Shown: positions 55,091 to 63,606, counted from the first letter of the stretch. The stretch is DNA of 64,000 nucleotides from Bacteroidaceae bacterium (GCA_017616445.1 JAFZYE010000071.1:29820-93819), one strand, 5' to 3'. The notes: a model not told the origin generated them from the sequence alone. Program-made: numbers and translations.

Positions 55091-55222
55091 TAATTATTGG
55101 TTTATTCATTACTCGTCATGCAAATTAAGGAAAAAAACTAAAATCCTCCAAATCTAAAACGAACAAAAACACGAACGAGCCTTTATTTTGATACATTTTG
55201 ACGTTTTTGTTATAATTAACGA

Positions 55223-55679
55223 TAATTATTGGCTCACTGGTAAAATCCTGTGTTGAGATAAATAAAAAAGCCTCCGGAGAAAAACAAAAACATCAAAAAA
55301 CACTTTTCTGTTGTTCATGGGTATCACCCATACGTTTTCAATCCGTCTGCCAAAGACAGTAAGTAAACTTCCTTTCTCTGGCATTCGAATCGAAAACGAC
55401 CATACGGTCTGAACTACAGAACCAGAAAAACAGAAAAAAGTTGGCGTATTCACTGTTAACATGCCGCATGGTGTTTTTTAGCGTTAGCGGTGTTTTTCTT
55501 TTGGTCTGGTTGTTATCCCATAGGGATTGATGGTGCGGATGTGAAGCTGAGACTGCGAGCTTGTTCGCATGACTGGATTCACAGACGTGGCATCAAAGAC
55601 GACAGTCTTAACCAGAGCAAAAGGGTTTTTCAATGTTTTTGTTAAAAATTGACACAGGAATATGCAGTGATCCTAATAA
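55223..55679. mobile_element. MITE-like element 1 with terminal inverted repeats
   Basis: The left end (from 55231) reads GGCTCACTGGTAAAATCCTG then TGTTGA. The right end, reverse-complemented (to 55673), reads GGATCACTGCATATTCCTGT then GTCAA. The similarity extends outward to TTATT on each side. The 440-bp interior has no open frame and contains foldable blocks: 55298-55440, with ATGGGTATCACCCAT and GACCATACGGTC hairpins, and 55500-55621, with outer stem TTTGGTCTGGTT/AACCAGAGCAAA. A related element in opposite orientation lies at 63272-63604. No transposase is nearby, so it would be non-autonomous. Confidence 0.7.
55500..55621. other. Branched hairpin block in element 1
   Basis: A 12-bp outer stem (one mismatch) encloses three or more small hairpins: ATCCCATAGGGAT, GTGAA/TTCAC and TGCGA/TCGCA. 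It is preceded by TAACATGCCGCATGGTG and runs of T, a flank shared with 63741-63780. It could be a structured RNA or a folded single-strand DNA site. Confidence 0.5.
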
Positions 55680-55710
55680 GTGGTGTTCTCAGGAAAAATA
55701 TAAAAATATT

Positions 55711-55741
55711 TTTGTGGAATCAGAAATTATCTCTATCTTTG
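55711..55741 (+). promoter_or_regulatory. Promoter of umuD
   Basis: TTTG (55711-55714) lies 19 bp before TATCTTTG (55734-55741), 25 bp upstream of the ATG. No LexA-type palindrome is recognised with confidence. Confidence 0.7.
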
Positions 55742-55766
55742 CAGGCGAATAACAATAAACAAGAAA

Positions 55767-56189
55767 ATGGAAATATATCAGATTGAAGGACTAGAGGACC
55801 ATGAAGAGACCCCGTTTGTAGACGGAAGTGTGCAGGCAGGTTTTCCTTCGCCAGCCCAGGATTACACGGAAATGAACATCGACCTGAACAAGGAGTTGAT
55901 ATCGCACAAAGCCACTACGTTCTGTACACGCGTGTCAGGCAACAGCATGATTGATGCCAACGTTCATGATGGGGATTTGCTGATTGTGGACAGGGGACTC
56001 GAACCTCGCAATAACGACATGGCAGTATGTTTCGTAGACGGGGAGTTCACACTGAAATATATTGAGGTGCGCAATGATGGCATCTGGCTGAGACCTGCAA
56101 ACCCAGACTTTCCAATGTTAAAGATTGATCCAGAAAGCAACTTCTCTATTTGGGGAGTGGTCACCTACTCTATTCATAAACAAAGATAA
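55767..56189 (+). CDS. umuD: UmuD-like S24 autoprotease without an adjacent umuC
   Basis: A 140-residue S24-family self-cleaving protein. In the SOS response such proteins cut themselves and then act with the UmuC polymerase in error-prone lesion bypass. The cleavage site is AG/F (residues 24-26) within VQAGFPSPA. Ser60 in SGNSM and Lys97 in FTLKYIE form the catalytic dyad. There is no N-terminal DNA-binding domain, so it is UmuD rather than LexA. A terminator follows and no polymerase gene is within the window, so any partner is encoded elsewhere or the protein has another role. Confidence 0.88.
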   Translation: MEIYQIEGLEDHEETPFVDGSVQAGFPSPAQDYTEMNIDLNKELISHKATTFCTRVSGNSMIDANVHDGDLLIVDRGLEPRNNDMAVCFVDGEFTLKYIEVRNDGIWLRPANPDFPMLKIDPESNFSIWGVVTYSIHKQR

Positions 56190-56212
56190 GCAGAACATAA
56201 AACAATGCATAG

Positions 56213-56246
56213 AAGAGGCTGGATGATTCATTCGCCAGCCTTTCTT
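56213..56246 (+). terminator. Terminator of umuD
   Basis: AAGAGGCTGG pairs with CCAGCCTTTCTT around a 12-nt loop. Confidence 0.8.
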
Positions 56247-56254
56247 AACTCTCA

Positions 56255-56338
56255 TCTAGATAGACTTTAGACTCTAGACTTTAGTCCCTATTAACCAATT
56301 AACCTACTAACATATTAACCAATTAACCGATAAACCTT
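56255..56338. repeat. Intergenic heptamer repeats
   Basis: TAGACTT/TAGACTC words are followed by AATTAAC/TATTAAC words between umuD and the next gene's promoter. Confidence 0.65.
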
Positions 56339-56376
56339 TACTCCAGCTCTCCTTTTTTTGCTTTTTCTACAAAATA

Positions 56377-56408
56377 TTTGGTAGTTACGCAGAAACGTAG
56401 TATATTTG
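56377..56408 (+). promoter_or_regulatory. Promoter of the zinc-peptidase-like lipoprotein gene
   Basis: TTTG (56377-56380) lies 20 bp before TATATTTG (56401-56408). Confidence 0.7.
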
Positions 56409-56444
56409 CAGAAATATTCTAATAATACTTAAATACCATTGATT

Positions 56445-58799
56445 ATGAAGACAAAAGCGAGAATTATGCCACAATTGGTTACGTGTATGGCTGCCCTGTT
56501 CGCAATTAGCCTTTTATTTTCTTGTTCAAAGAAAGAAGTTGACGACAACAATCCCCAGAATCCGGATACTCCCATAAACGATGATGACTGGCAGACAATT
56601 GATGCTACTGGCGGCACAATAGAGAAGGATGCCATAACGGTTTCTTTTCCTGCTGGTACGTTCGAAAAAGAGACAAATGTTGCTGTTACAGAAGCACAAT
56701 CGGGGCAGATATGTGGTGAGGATGAGGTTTCGAAGTTCTATCAAATAACACTCCCTGTCACTATAAGTAAGCCTCTAACGGTGAAAATCAAATGTGAAGA
56801 GTCTGGCAGCGACATCTATGCAGTTGTCCATGCGCCATCTGTCTCTATATCAGAACGTATTGAAGGATATTCCGATCATACCATCGAGAGCACCTACTCC
56901 AACGGGGAATACACTCTGGAGCTTCCTGCTTTTAAGAACGGAGAATCGAAAGAGACGGCAAATATCACAGTGGGAATTGCGCACATGACCCGTATCGACG
57001 ATGATGGCAACAGCTTTGATGCAAATGCGAATACTCGTGGCGAAACGCCTAACAAAGTTGGCAATATCTCTTGGCATTTTCTTGTAAATGGGTTTATTTT
57101 ATCAAAACATCAGACCCAGTGGGCTTCTGCTGCTTTCTCAGAAAAAGTACGCGAGGCTATCACTACAATTCACAAACTCGGTTTCAAGATTTCCGAAGAA
57201 CGTGACATTCCAATCACTTTAAAGGCTATAGAGGAAGACGGTTTCATGAGCCAGAGCAAATTGACCAACTCTTGGAATAGTGTAACCCTGAGTGTATATT
57301 ACTTGACAAAATACGGCACAGATAAATATACCGACAGTAATCTGAAACGGACTATCATTCATGAGCTTATGCATTATTTTCAAACAGAGTATGACCCGCG
57401 TATGCCATTCGTGAAAGCAGTTACAGGTGGTGATATGCAAATTCTATACGAGAGCGGTGCCGTGTGGTCAGAAAAGCTCAACGACGATGGTACACCTTCT
57501 TCGGCTTTCATGGAGCAGTATCTGGGACCATTCATGGAAAGCGCTAAAGAAAAAAAGGCGGGTACCACATACTCGGAGTTCGGGTATGCAGCAGCTGCCC
57601 TGCTGGAGTATTTTACGACCCAACGCAAATCCGAGGGATTCGATAACAAGTCAATTGTCGAACTCTATGAGTTTTGGTCAAAGGAATCCCTCGAATATAC
57701 AATGGCCGGAATGCCAGGAACTAGTTTCGATTATTTACAGCAATGGGCCAGTAAACACGGCTCAAGGTTTTTCGTTGGCGATGGCTACGATGACTTCGTT
57801 CTGAAGATGGCAACAAAAAAAGTGTTGCCCAAATTGCCTTCTGTCAAATCTCTGATGCCTACAAGTGATAAAAGAGGAAAGGTTTTCACCAAAGAAGAGA
57901 CTCTTGATTTCAGTGGTACTTGCAAACCATTCGGCTGTTTTATCAATTATTTTAGCCTGAAATTAGGTGACGCCTATACAAAGAGCGGTTCATATAAAGA
58001 CATGCAATTGAAGATAGAACAACAGGAGGAAGGTGTACAGACTTATTTGGTTGTTCAAGCCAAGGACGGGATGGTGTTAGTTGACGGCAAAGCCAGAAAA
58101 GGCAGCCCTCTCGTTATTAGTGGAGACAAGATCGAGAGTTTCCGCCCAAGCACAGACAGAGATATGTCGGGTATCTTCTTTTATCTCATCACAACCAACC
58201 GTAACAATGAGTCACAACTACCAATGAAACTCAATTTGACTCTAGAGAAAGGGCCTGAGCAAAAACTGGATTATGTATATTTCGAAGGCATTTTCCATGC
58301 AAAGTATAGCAATGGAAGCATAGCCCGATTCTATTTCGGTAATGTAGCAGGAAAGGATATTTTCTGGGAAACAACGATGGATAACTGTAATATCAACTAT
58401 TCAGAAAATGGTACAGGGTTTACTGTGGATGCTTCGAAAAAAATGTCGAACATGTATTATGAAGACGAAGAGGCCAAGATATCATTCTCTGTAGATGCTC
58501 TTGTGGACAATCAATACACAGACGCGAAAAACTTCGTCATGGAATACACTGGGAAAAATACTAAATCTGGTAGTTACTTCAAATGGAAGATGAAAGGTGA
58601 AGTGCCTTTTAGCAGCAGAAACAACTATTCAACATTCTCTAGTGGTCATTGGCGATGTGCACAGTATAATGACACGTGGAAAATTACGGAACTTCAAGGT
58701 GAAGAGTATAGTGGTAATCCGGATTATCCTGCCAAATCATTTACTTACTATCCTGACGATGAGGACTTTGTACATATAAGTGTTCATTATAATAAGTAG
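56445..58799 (+). CDS. Large lipoprotein with gluzincin-type HExxH motif
   Basis: A 784-residue predicted lipoprotein (lipidated Cys at about 27, FSCSKK). ATG 56445 is chosen; a TTG two codons earlier is in frame. A ZU5-like beta domain (about 50-180: ATGGTIEKDAITVSFPAGTF) is followed by a domain with IIHELMHYF (HExxH at about 306-310). About 27 residues later comes LYESGAVWSE, whose glutamates could supply the third zinc ligand. The remaining 400 residues are beta-rich and unrecognised. It is likely a surface zinc peptidase of the Bacteroidetes lipoprotein type, with substrate unknown. Its end overlaps the convergent GNAT gene by 59 bp. Confidence 0.78.
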   Translation: MKTKARIMPQLVTCMAALFAISLLFSCSKKEVDDNNPQNPDTPINDDDWQTIDATGGTIEKDAITVSFPAGTFEKETNVAVTEAQSGQICGEDEVSKFYQITLPVTISKPLTVKIKCEESGSDIYAVVHAPSVSISERIEGYSDHTIESTYSNGEYTLELPAFKNGESKETANITVGIAHMTRIDDDGNSFDANANTRGETPNKVGNISWHFLVNGFILSKHQTQWASAAFSEKVREAITTIHKLGFKISEERDIPITLKAIEEDGFMSQSKLTNSWNSVTLSVYYLTKYGTDKYTDSNLKRTIIHELMHYFQTEYDPRMPFVKAVTGGDMQILYESGAVWSEKLNDDGTPSSAFMEQYLGPFMESAKEKKAGTTYSEFGYAAAALLEYFTTQRKSEGFDNKSIVELYEFWSKESLEYTMAGMPGTSFDYLQQWASKHGSRFFVGDGYDDFVLKMATKKVLPKLPSVKSLMPTSDKRGKVFTKEETLDFSGTCKPFGCFINYFSLKLGDAYTKSGSYKDMQLKIEQQEEGVQTYLVVQAKDGMVLVDGKARKGSPLVISGDKIESFRPSTDRDMSGIFFYLITTNRNNESQLPMKLNLTLEKGPEQKLDYVYFEGIFHAKYSNGSIARFYFGNVAGKDIFWETTMDNCNINYSENGTGFTVDASKKMSNMYYEDEEAKISFSVDALVDNQYTDAKNFVMEYTGKNTKSGSYFKWKMKGEVPFSSRNNYSTFSSGHWRCAQYNDTWKITELQGEEYSGNPDYPAKSFTYYPDDEDFVHISVHYNK

Positions 58800-59370
58800 T
58801 TGGATTAGGGGATGCAATTAAATGTTTCATTTCGTGTCCACCCCATTTATTGTCGTTCACATAGCGGAATCCTGCTTTTGCGTAAAGAACTTCTGCGTTG
58901 GGGTTGCCCTTATCGACCAGTAACCCCACGCATGGCAGTCCTAACTCAGCTGCACGCATCTTCGTGGCATCCAGCAGCTGCAGGGCAATTCCTTGCCTAC
59001 GGTATTCGGGCAACACAGCTAAGGAATCCAGATACAGCTCTCCTGCCTGGGTCTCATCGTCCATCGTGCTGTGATCCTTCCCGATATATGTTTTGGCATA
59101 CGCTACGAAGGCTCTGCGCAGTTCATGCAACCGTCCCCCATCGTAGCTGACGGCTACACCCACTACCCTATCCTCTATCATCGCAACTAACGTATTCGTG
59201 TAGCTGTATTGCGAATCGTCACGTTCAACCAGAGCTGTCATCATCGTTCGAAAATCGTTCAGGCCATACCCTACCCCACAGAAATGCAGACAGCACTCGT
59301 CGGTCATGGCTGTCATGATGAGACGGGCAATTTCGCCCGCTTGGCTTCTATCAGCTGCTTTTATATGCAT
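58741..59370 (-). CDS. GNAT family N-acetyltransferase
   Basis: A 209-residue GCN5-related acetyltransferase. The acetyl-CoA-binding region is YLDSLAVLPEYRRQGIALQLLDATKM (motif A, split here as YLDSLAVLPEYRRQG and IALQLL), near residues 115-140. VDKGNPNAEVLYAKAGFRYV forms the C-terminal beta bulge. The substrate cannot be assigned. The last 20 codons overlap the lipoprotein gene on the opposite strand. Upstream is a 140-nt leader with two hairpins, and no obvious partner gene. Confidence 0.85.
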   Translation of the reverse strand: MHIKAADRSQAGEIARLIMTAMTDECCLHFCGVGYGLNDFRTMMTALVERDDSQYSYTNTLVAMIEDRVVGVAVSYDGGRLHELRRAFVAYAKTYIGKDHSTMDDETQAGELYLDSLAVLPEYRRQGIALQLLDATKMRAAELGLPCVGLLVDKGNPNAEVLYAKAGFRYVNDNKWGGHEMKHLIASPNPTTYYNEHLYVQSPHRQDSK

Positions 59371-59530
59371 ATTATGTGAATTGATTGTCTTTTGTTGTAT
59401 TCAAAATGAAATCCTCCGCGAACTGTCACAGCGGGCGGAGGATAAGTAATGATTGTAAAAAGAATATATCTTGAAGGCTTTCGCCCTGCTTCTTCAATCT
59501 TGTTGGTTTAATACCGGCTGCAAAGTTACA
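59371..59530 (-). promoter_or_regulatory. GNAT leader with two hairpins and -7 box
   Basis: On the minus strand TAACTTTG (59521-59528) would start a leader of about 140 nt. It contains a hairpin near 59471-59497 (TTGAAG/CTTCAA) and a stronger one at 59411-59443 (ATCCTCCGC/GCGGAGGAT, 15-nt loop). The second lacks a T tract. An attenuator or protein-binding leader is possible but unproven. Confidence 0.35.
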
Positions 59531-59630
59531 AAAAATTCGGTTAAGTGAGCACAATAAAAGCTTTAAATAATGCATAATTCATAATGCATAATGCATATAA
59601 GTTCAAAATTTATAGTTTAGTAGAGCAAAA

Positions 59631-59670
59631 GTCTAACGTCTAAAGTCTAAAGTCTAGCGTCTAAAGTCTT
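59631..59670. repeat. Heptamer array upstream of nrdD
   Basis: GTCTAAC/GTCTAAA/GTCTAGC words run for about 40 bp in the 594-bp gap before nrdD. Nothing else in this gap is recognised apart from the two promoters. Confidence 0.75.
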
Positions 59671-59853
59671 TATGTTTTTACAAACACAAAATGTGGCTTT
59701 AAAGTGCAATTTGGGAATTTTTTGTTTTTCGTAAAAATAAAAAAGTTTTCCGTTTTAACATTTTATATTATTGACGTGCAATGAATTACACATTTTTAAA
59801 CAGCAAAAAGTTTTCCAAAACAGAAATTTTGTTGAAAAATTTTTCGAAAAAAG

Positions 59854-59885
59854 TTTGCTCGTTTCAAGTATTTTGTCTAACTTTG
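59854..59885 (+). promoter_or_regulatory. Promoter of nrdD
   Basis: TTTG (59854-59857) lies 20 bp before TAACTTTG (59878-59885), with a leader of about 72 nt. No clear NrdR box was found. Confidence 0.7.
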
Positions 59886-59964
59886 CGACCAAAATCGCGG
59901 ATAACGATTTCGATGCAATCAAAAAACGTATTAACAACAAACTTTTTACCTAAAGCAATCGAAA

Positions 59965-62172
59965 ATGATACAGACAGTATTGAAACGTGACGGCCGAATC
60001 GTAGGCTTCAACGAAGAAAAAATCAAAGCAGCCATTCGCAAGGCGATGCTGACAACAGAAAAGGGAGAAGATGAGGCACTTATTCAGCGTATTACCGATA
60101 AGATTGGTATGCAAGGTAAGGAACAGATGAGTGTCGAGGAAATCCAGGACATGGTGGAAGTCGAACTCATGCGCAGTCCTCGTAAGGAAGTAGCCAAGAA
60201 ATATATCTCTTATCGCGATAAGAGAAGCATTGCCCGTAAAGCTAAGACGCGTGACATCTTCCTCGAGATTATCGAGGCAAAGCGTAATGATGTGACACGC
60301 GAAAACGCCAACATGAATGCAGACTCTCCTGCAGGCATGATGATGAAGTTTGCCAGCGAGACGACCAAGCCGTTCGTTGACGACTACCTGCTGACCGAAC
60401 GTTCACGTGAAGCTGTGAAGCACAACTATCTGCATATCCACGATAAGGACTACTACCCTACCAAGTCGCTCACTTGCGTGCAGCATCCGCTCGACCACAT
60501 CCTGTTGAACGGATTCAGTGCCGGTCATGGCGAGAGCCGTCCTGCCAAGCGTATCGAGACTGCCAGCGTTATTGCCTGTATCTCACTCGAAACAGCTCAG
60601 AACGAGATGCACGGAGGTCAGGCCATTCCTGCATTCGACTTCTACATGGCTCCTTACGTACGCGCGTCATATAAAGAAGAGGTGCAGTACATCGAGCAGA
60701 TGAGTGGTTTGGACCTGCATGAACTCTACGATGCACCTATCAAGGATTATGTGATTGCGAACCTGGGTGGACTGACGGGTACTGAGCGTGCGAAGCAACA
60801 TGCCATCAACCGCACCGTACAGCGTGTGCATCAGGCGATGGAGGCTTTCATCCATAATATGAACACCATCCACTCCCGTGGTGGTAACCAGGTGGTATTC
60901 AGTAGCATCAACTACGGTACTGATACTTCTGCTGAAGGACGTTGTGTGATTCGTGAATTGCTGAACTCAACCTATCAGGGTGTAGGTGGCGGTTCGACTG
61001 CTATCTTCCCCATCCAGATATGGAAGAAGAAGAAAGGCGTGAGCTACCTGCCCGAAGATCCTAACTACGACCTCTACTGTCTGGCTTGCAAAGTAACTGC
61101 CCGCAGGTTCTTCCCTAACTTCGTGAATCTCGACGCTTCGTACAACCAGCACGACAAGTGGGACATCAACGACCCTGAGCGCTACAAGTACGAGTTGGCT
61201 ACGATGGGATGTCGTACACGCGTGTTCGAGGACCGCTTCGGCGAGAAGACCAGTATCGGACGTGGTAACCTGTCGTTCACAACCATCAATATCGTGAAGA
61301 TTGCTATCGAGTGTATGAATATCGAGAACGAGGAAGAGCGCATCAATGCCTTCTTCGCAAAACTCGACAACCTGCTCGAGACTGCTGCCCTGCAGTTGAA
61401 CGACCGCTTCCAGTTCCAGAAGACCGCACTCGTGAAGCAGTTCCAGTTGCTGATGTCACGTCTGTGGGTGAATGCAGAGAACCTGAAGCCAAACGACACC
61501 ATCGAAAGTGTCATCAACCACGGAACCCTCGGCATCGGCTTCATCGGATTGGCAGAATGTCTCATCGCACTCACAGGCCATCATCATGGTGAAGACCCAA
61601 AGAGTCAGGAACTGGGATTGAAGATTGTGACTTACATGCGCGACCGTGCAAACGAATTCAGCGAGAAGTACCAGCACAACTACTCTATCCTTGCTACTCC
61701 TGCAGAAGGTCTTGCTGGACGTTTCACAAAGAACGACAAAAAGGAGTTCGGTATCATCCCTGGTGTGACCGACAAGGACTACTACACCAACTCGAACCAC
61801 GTTCCAGTATATTATCATTGCAGCCCTCGCCACAAGGCAGAGATAGAGGCACCTTATCACCCATTGACTCGAGGCGGACACATCTTCTACGTAGAGATTG
61901 ACGGTGATGCAACTCACAACCCAGCTGCCATCATGAATATCGTGGACCTCATGGACCGCTACGATATCGGCTACGGATCAGTGAACCACAACCGCAACCG
62001 CTGCATGGACTGCGGCTATGAGGATGCAACAGAAGGTCTTACCGTTTGTCCGAAGTGTGGAGGCACCAATATCGACACCCTCCAGCGTATCACCGGTTAC
62101 CTCGTTGGTACAACCGACCGTTGGAACTCAGGTAAGTTGGCTGAGCTGAAGGACAGAGTGGTGCATAAGTAA
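59965..62172 (+). CDS. nrdD: Anaerobic ribonucleoside-triphosphate reductase
   Basis: The oxygen-sensitive class III ribonucleotide reductase that makes dNTPs under anaerobic conditions, 735 residues. An N-terminal ATP-cone (about 3-95: [16 protein letters not shown]) gives allosteric control of activity. The barrel contains IHDKDYYPTKSLTC. The C-terminal zinc site is CMDCGYE and CPKCGG, and the glycyl-radical loop is RITGYL with Gly711. NrdG, its activase, follows after a 227-bp repeat-filled gap. Length and order are normal. Confidence 0.96.
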   Translation: MIQTVLKRDGRIVGFNEEKIKAAIRKAMLTTEKGEDEALIQRITDKIGMQGKEQMSVEEIQDMVEVELMRSPRKEVAKKYISYRDKRSIARKAKTRDIFLEIIEAKRNDVTRENANMNADSPAGMMMKFASETTKPFVDDYLLTERSREAVKHNYLHIHDKDYYPTKSLTCVQHPLDHILLNGFSAGHGESRPAKRIETASVIACISLETAQNEMHGGQAIPAFDFYMAPYVRASYKEEVQYIEQMSGLDLHELYDAPIKDYVIANLGGLTGTERAKQHAINRTVQRVHQAMEAFIHNMNTIHSRGGNQVVFSSINYGTDTSAEGRCVIRELLNSTYQGVGGGSTAIFPIQIWKKKKGVSYLPEDPNYDLYCLACKVTARRFFPNFVNLDASYNQHDKWDINDPERYKYELATMGCRTRVFEDRFGEKTSIGRGNLSFTTINIVKIAIECMNIENEEERINAFFAKLDNLLETAALQLNDRFQFQKTALVKQFQLLMSRLWVNAENLKPNDTIESVINHGTLGIGFIGLAECLIALTGHHHGEDPKSQELGLKIVTYMRDRANEFSEKYQHNYSILATPAEGLAGRFTKNDKKEFGIIPGVTDKDYYTNSNHVPVYYHCSPRHKAEIEAPYHPLTRGGHIFYVEIDGDATHNPAAIMNIVDLMDRYDIGYGSVNHNRNRCMDCGYEDATEGLTVCPKCGGTNIDTLQRITGYLVGTTDRWNSGKLAELKDRVVHK

Positions 62173-62173
62173 A

Positions 62174-62310
62174 AGCCCCCCTCCCGTCCCCCCAAAGGGG
62201 GGAAGATGGAGGTGAGAGGTTAGAAGTTAGAAGTTAGGAGTTAGAAGTTAGGAGTTCCCAATTAACTATTAAAGAGGTAAGAGGTAAGGAGTATGAGGTA
62301 AGAGGATACC
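62174..62310. repeat. Composite repeat between nrdD and nrdG
   Basis: CCCCCCTCCCGTCCCCCCAA with GGGGGGAAGATGGAGGTGAG (from 62175) leads into AGAAGTT/AGGAGTT heptamers (62214-62255) and AGAGGTA words (to about 62305). The order and sequence closely match the repeat inside the ATP-grasp gene at 30594-30677. Confidence 0.8.
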
Positions 62311-62399
62311 ACAGGGCGTTAACATCTGCGAACATTTCTCTCACCTCTAACCTCTCACTACTAAATACAAATAGTAAATTGTCAATCGTCAAATTGTAA

Positions 62400-62882
62400 A
62401 TGAAGATTCTGAGTATTGCAGAAGGAACGTCCGTTGACGGACCAGGATTGAGGACATCCATTTATTTCGCAGGTTGCCGCCATCACTGCGAGGGATGTCA
62501 CAATCCTCAGTCCTGGGACATCAACAACGGGCGAACTGCTACCAACGAGGAGTTGCTGGAAGTGATTCGATACAATGAGTTTCCTGTCACCTTCTCGGGT
62601 GGAGATCCGTTCTTCCAGATAGAAGCAGTAACCGAACTGGCCAGACAGATCAAGCAGCAGCTGGGTTATAACATCTGGTGCTATACGGGCTACCTGTGGG
62701 AAGAAATCCTGCAACACGAGGAGTTCATGCCCCTGCTCAAATACGTGGATGTCATCGTAGATGGGCGGTTCGTCCTGTCCCAACGCGATATATCACTCCT
62801 GTTCCGAGGCAGTAAGAACCAACGCATCATCGACGTACAACAATCGCTCAAAACAAAAACCATCGTTCCCGCCAAATGGTGA
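62400..62882 (+). CDS. nrdG: Anaerobic ribonucleotide reductase activating protein
   Basis: A radical-SAM activase that installs the glycyl radical on NrdD. The 160 residues carry the 4Fe-4S motif in YFAGCRHHCEGCHNP (CxxxCxxC) and the TFSGGDPF glycine motif that binds SAM. DVIVDGRF and the FRGSKNQRIID end are typical of NrdG. The stop codon at 62880-62882 lies inside its own terminator hairpin. Confidence 0.95.
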   Translation: MKILSIAEGTSVDGPGLRTSIYFAGCRHHCEGCHNPQSWDINNGRTATNEELLEVIRYNEFPVTFSGGDPFFQIEAVTELARQIKQQLGYNIWCYTGYLWEEILQHEEFMPLLKYVDVIVDGRFVLSQRDISLLFRGSKNQRIIDVQQSLKTKTIVPAKW

Positions 62883-62896
62883 ACGATGTTTTTTTT
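62861..62896 (+). terminator. Terminator overlapping the nrdG stop codon
   Basis: CATCGTTC (62861-62868) pairs with GAACGATG (62881-62888) and is followed by eight T's. The last nrdG codons and the TGA form the loop and the base of the 3' arm. Confidence 0.8.
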
Positions 62897-62987
62897 GAAC
62901 TATCCACCTCATTTTATTTAGCTTTGGCAGAATTTGACGCGACTCTGCAAAGAAAATGAACTTTTCTCTGCATTCGCTGCTCCAAAA

Positions 62988-63019
62988 TTTGGAGGATATT
63001 TATTATTGTTGTATATTTG
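62988..63019 (+). promoter_or_regulatory. Promoter of the small gene at 63036
   Basis: TTTG (62988-62991) lies 20 bp before TATATTTG (63012-63019). Confidence 0.7.
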
Positions 63020-63035
63020 CAACCAGAAAACGTAA

Positions 63036-63200
63036 ATGCAGGAAGATATGGAAACAAAAGACGTAACAAAACAGAATCCCATCCGCCGCTTGCTCGAATA
63101 CAAGCGAGCCATGAGAGACTGCATCCAGCGTGGGGCAGACCATGAGGAAATGAAGAAAATAACAAAGGACTATGGCTTCACCCTCGCTACCCCCGTATGA
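63036..63200 (+). CDS. Small basic protein, possibly frameshifted at its end
   Basis: A 54-residue protein from ATG 63036 (or 63048) with a good promoter. It reads RRLLEYKRAMRDCIQRGAD and HEEMKKITKDYGFTLATP, a charged helical sequence. The frame stops at TGA 63198-63200 just after a run of five C. With one C fewer, the frame would continue as YEYEEIVELNYEFE to TAA 63240, giving about 67 residues with a natural acidic tail. I do not recognise the family. A DNA-binding or regulatory helix pair is possible but unsupported. Confidence 0.6.
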   Translation: MQEDMETKDVTKQNPIRRLLEYKRAMRDCIQRGADHEEMKKITKDYGFTLATPV

Positions 63201-63271
63201 ATACGAGGAAATCGTAGAACTGAACTACGAGTTCGAATAATGCATTCTTCATTTGAAAACCAACATAAACT

Positions 63272-63604
63272 ATGGGCTCACCTGCATATTCCTGTGTCGA
63301 TAATTAATAAAAAAATAACAAAAACACTTCTTCGTGGTTCAGATGCTAGACACTATACTTTAGTCGAAAACATCCACTTTTTTCTTATTTTGGCTTGACT
63401 GTGATGCGAGGCCGTAGGCTGTTCGGAGGTATCGATCTAAGAGCTGTTAAGCTCGCTTAGACAGGCCTGAGAACGATAACTTCGGACTGATGCTCTTAGA
63501 GCATGCATCACAGGCAAGTATTTTTAATATTTTTGTCTCTCATTTTTCCCCAAAGGCTTTTTTATCTATAAAATACTGAACACAGACTTTTACCAGTGAT
63601 CCTA
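63272..63604. mobile_element. MITE-like element 2 with terminal inverted repeats
   Basis: The left end reads GGGCTCACCTGCATATTCCT then GTGTCGA and shares TGCATATTCCTGTGTC with the right end of element 1. The right end, reverse-complemented, reads GGATCACTGGTAAAAGTCTG then TGTT and matches the left end of element 1. Interior segments next to the ends (AAAAAAGCCT, ACAAAAACA) also match. The element is therefore a shorter, inverted relative of element 1. Its centre is a branched hairpin with outer stem CTTGACTGTGATGC (63394-63407) and GCATCACAGGCAAG (63505-63518). Confidence 0.7.
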
Positions 63605-63606
63605 AA

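Noticed and set aside
55767-56189. LexA repressor or phage CI-type regulator
   Set aside because: There is no N-terminal helix-turn-helix; only the S24 protease part is present.
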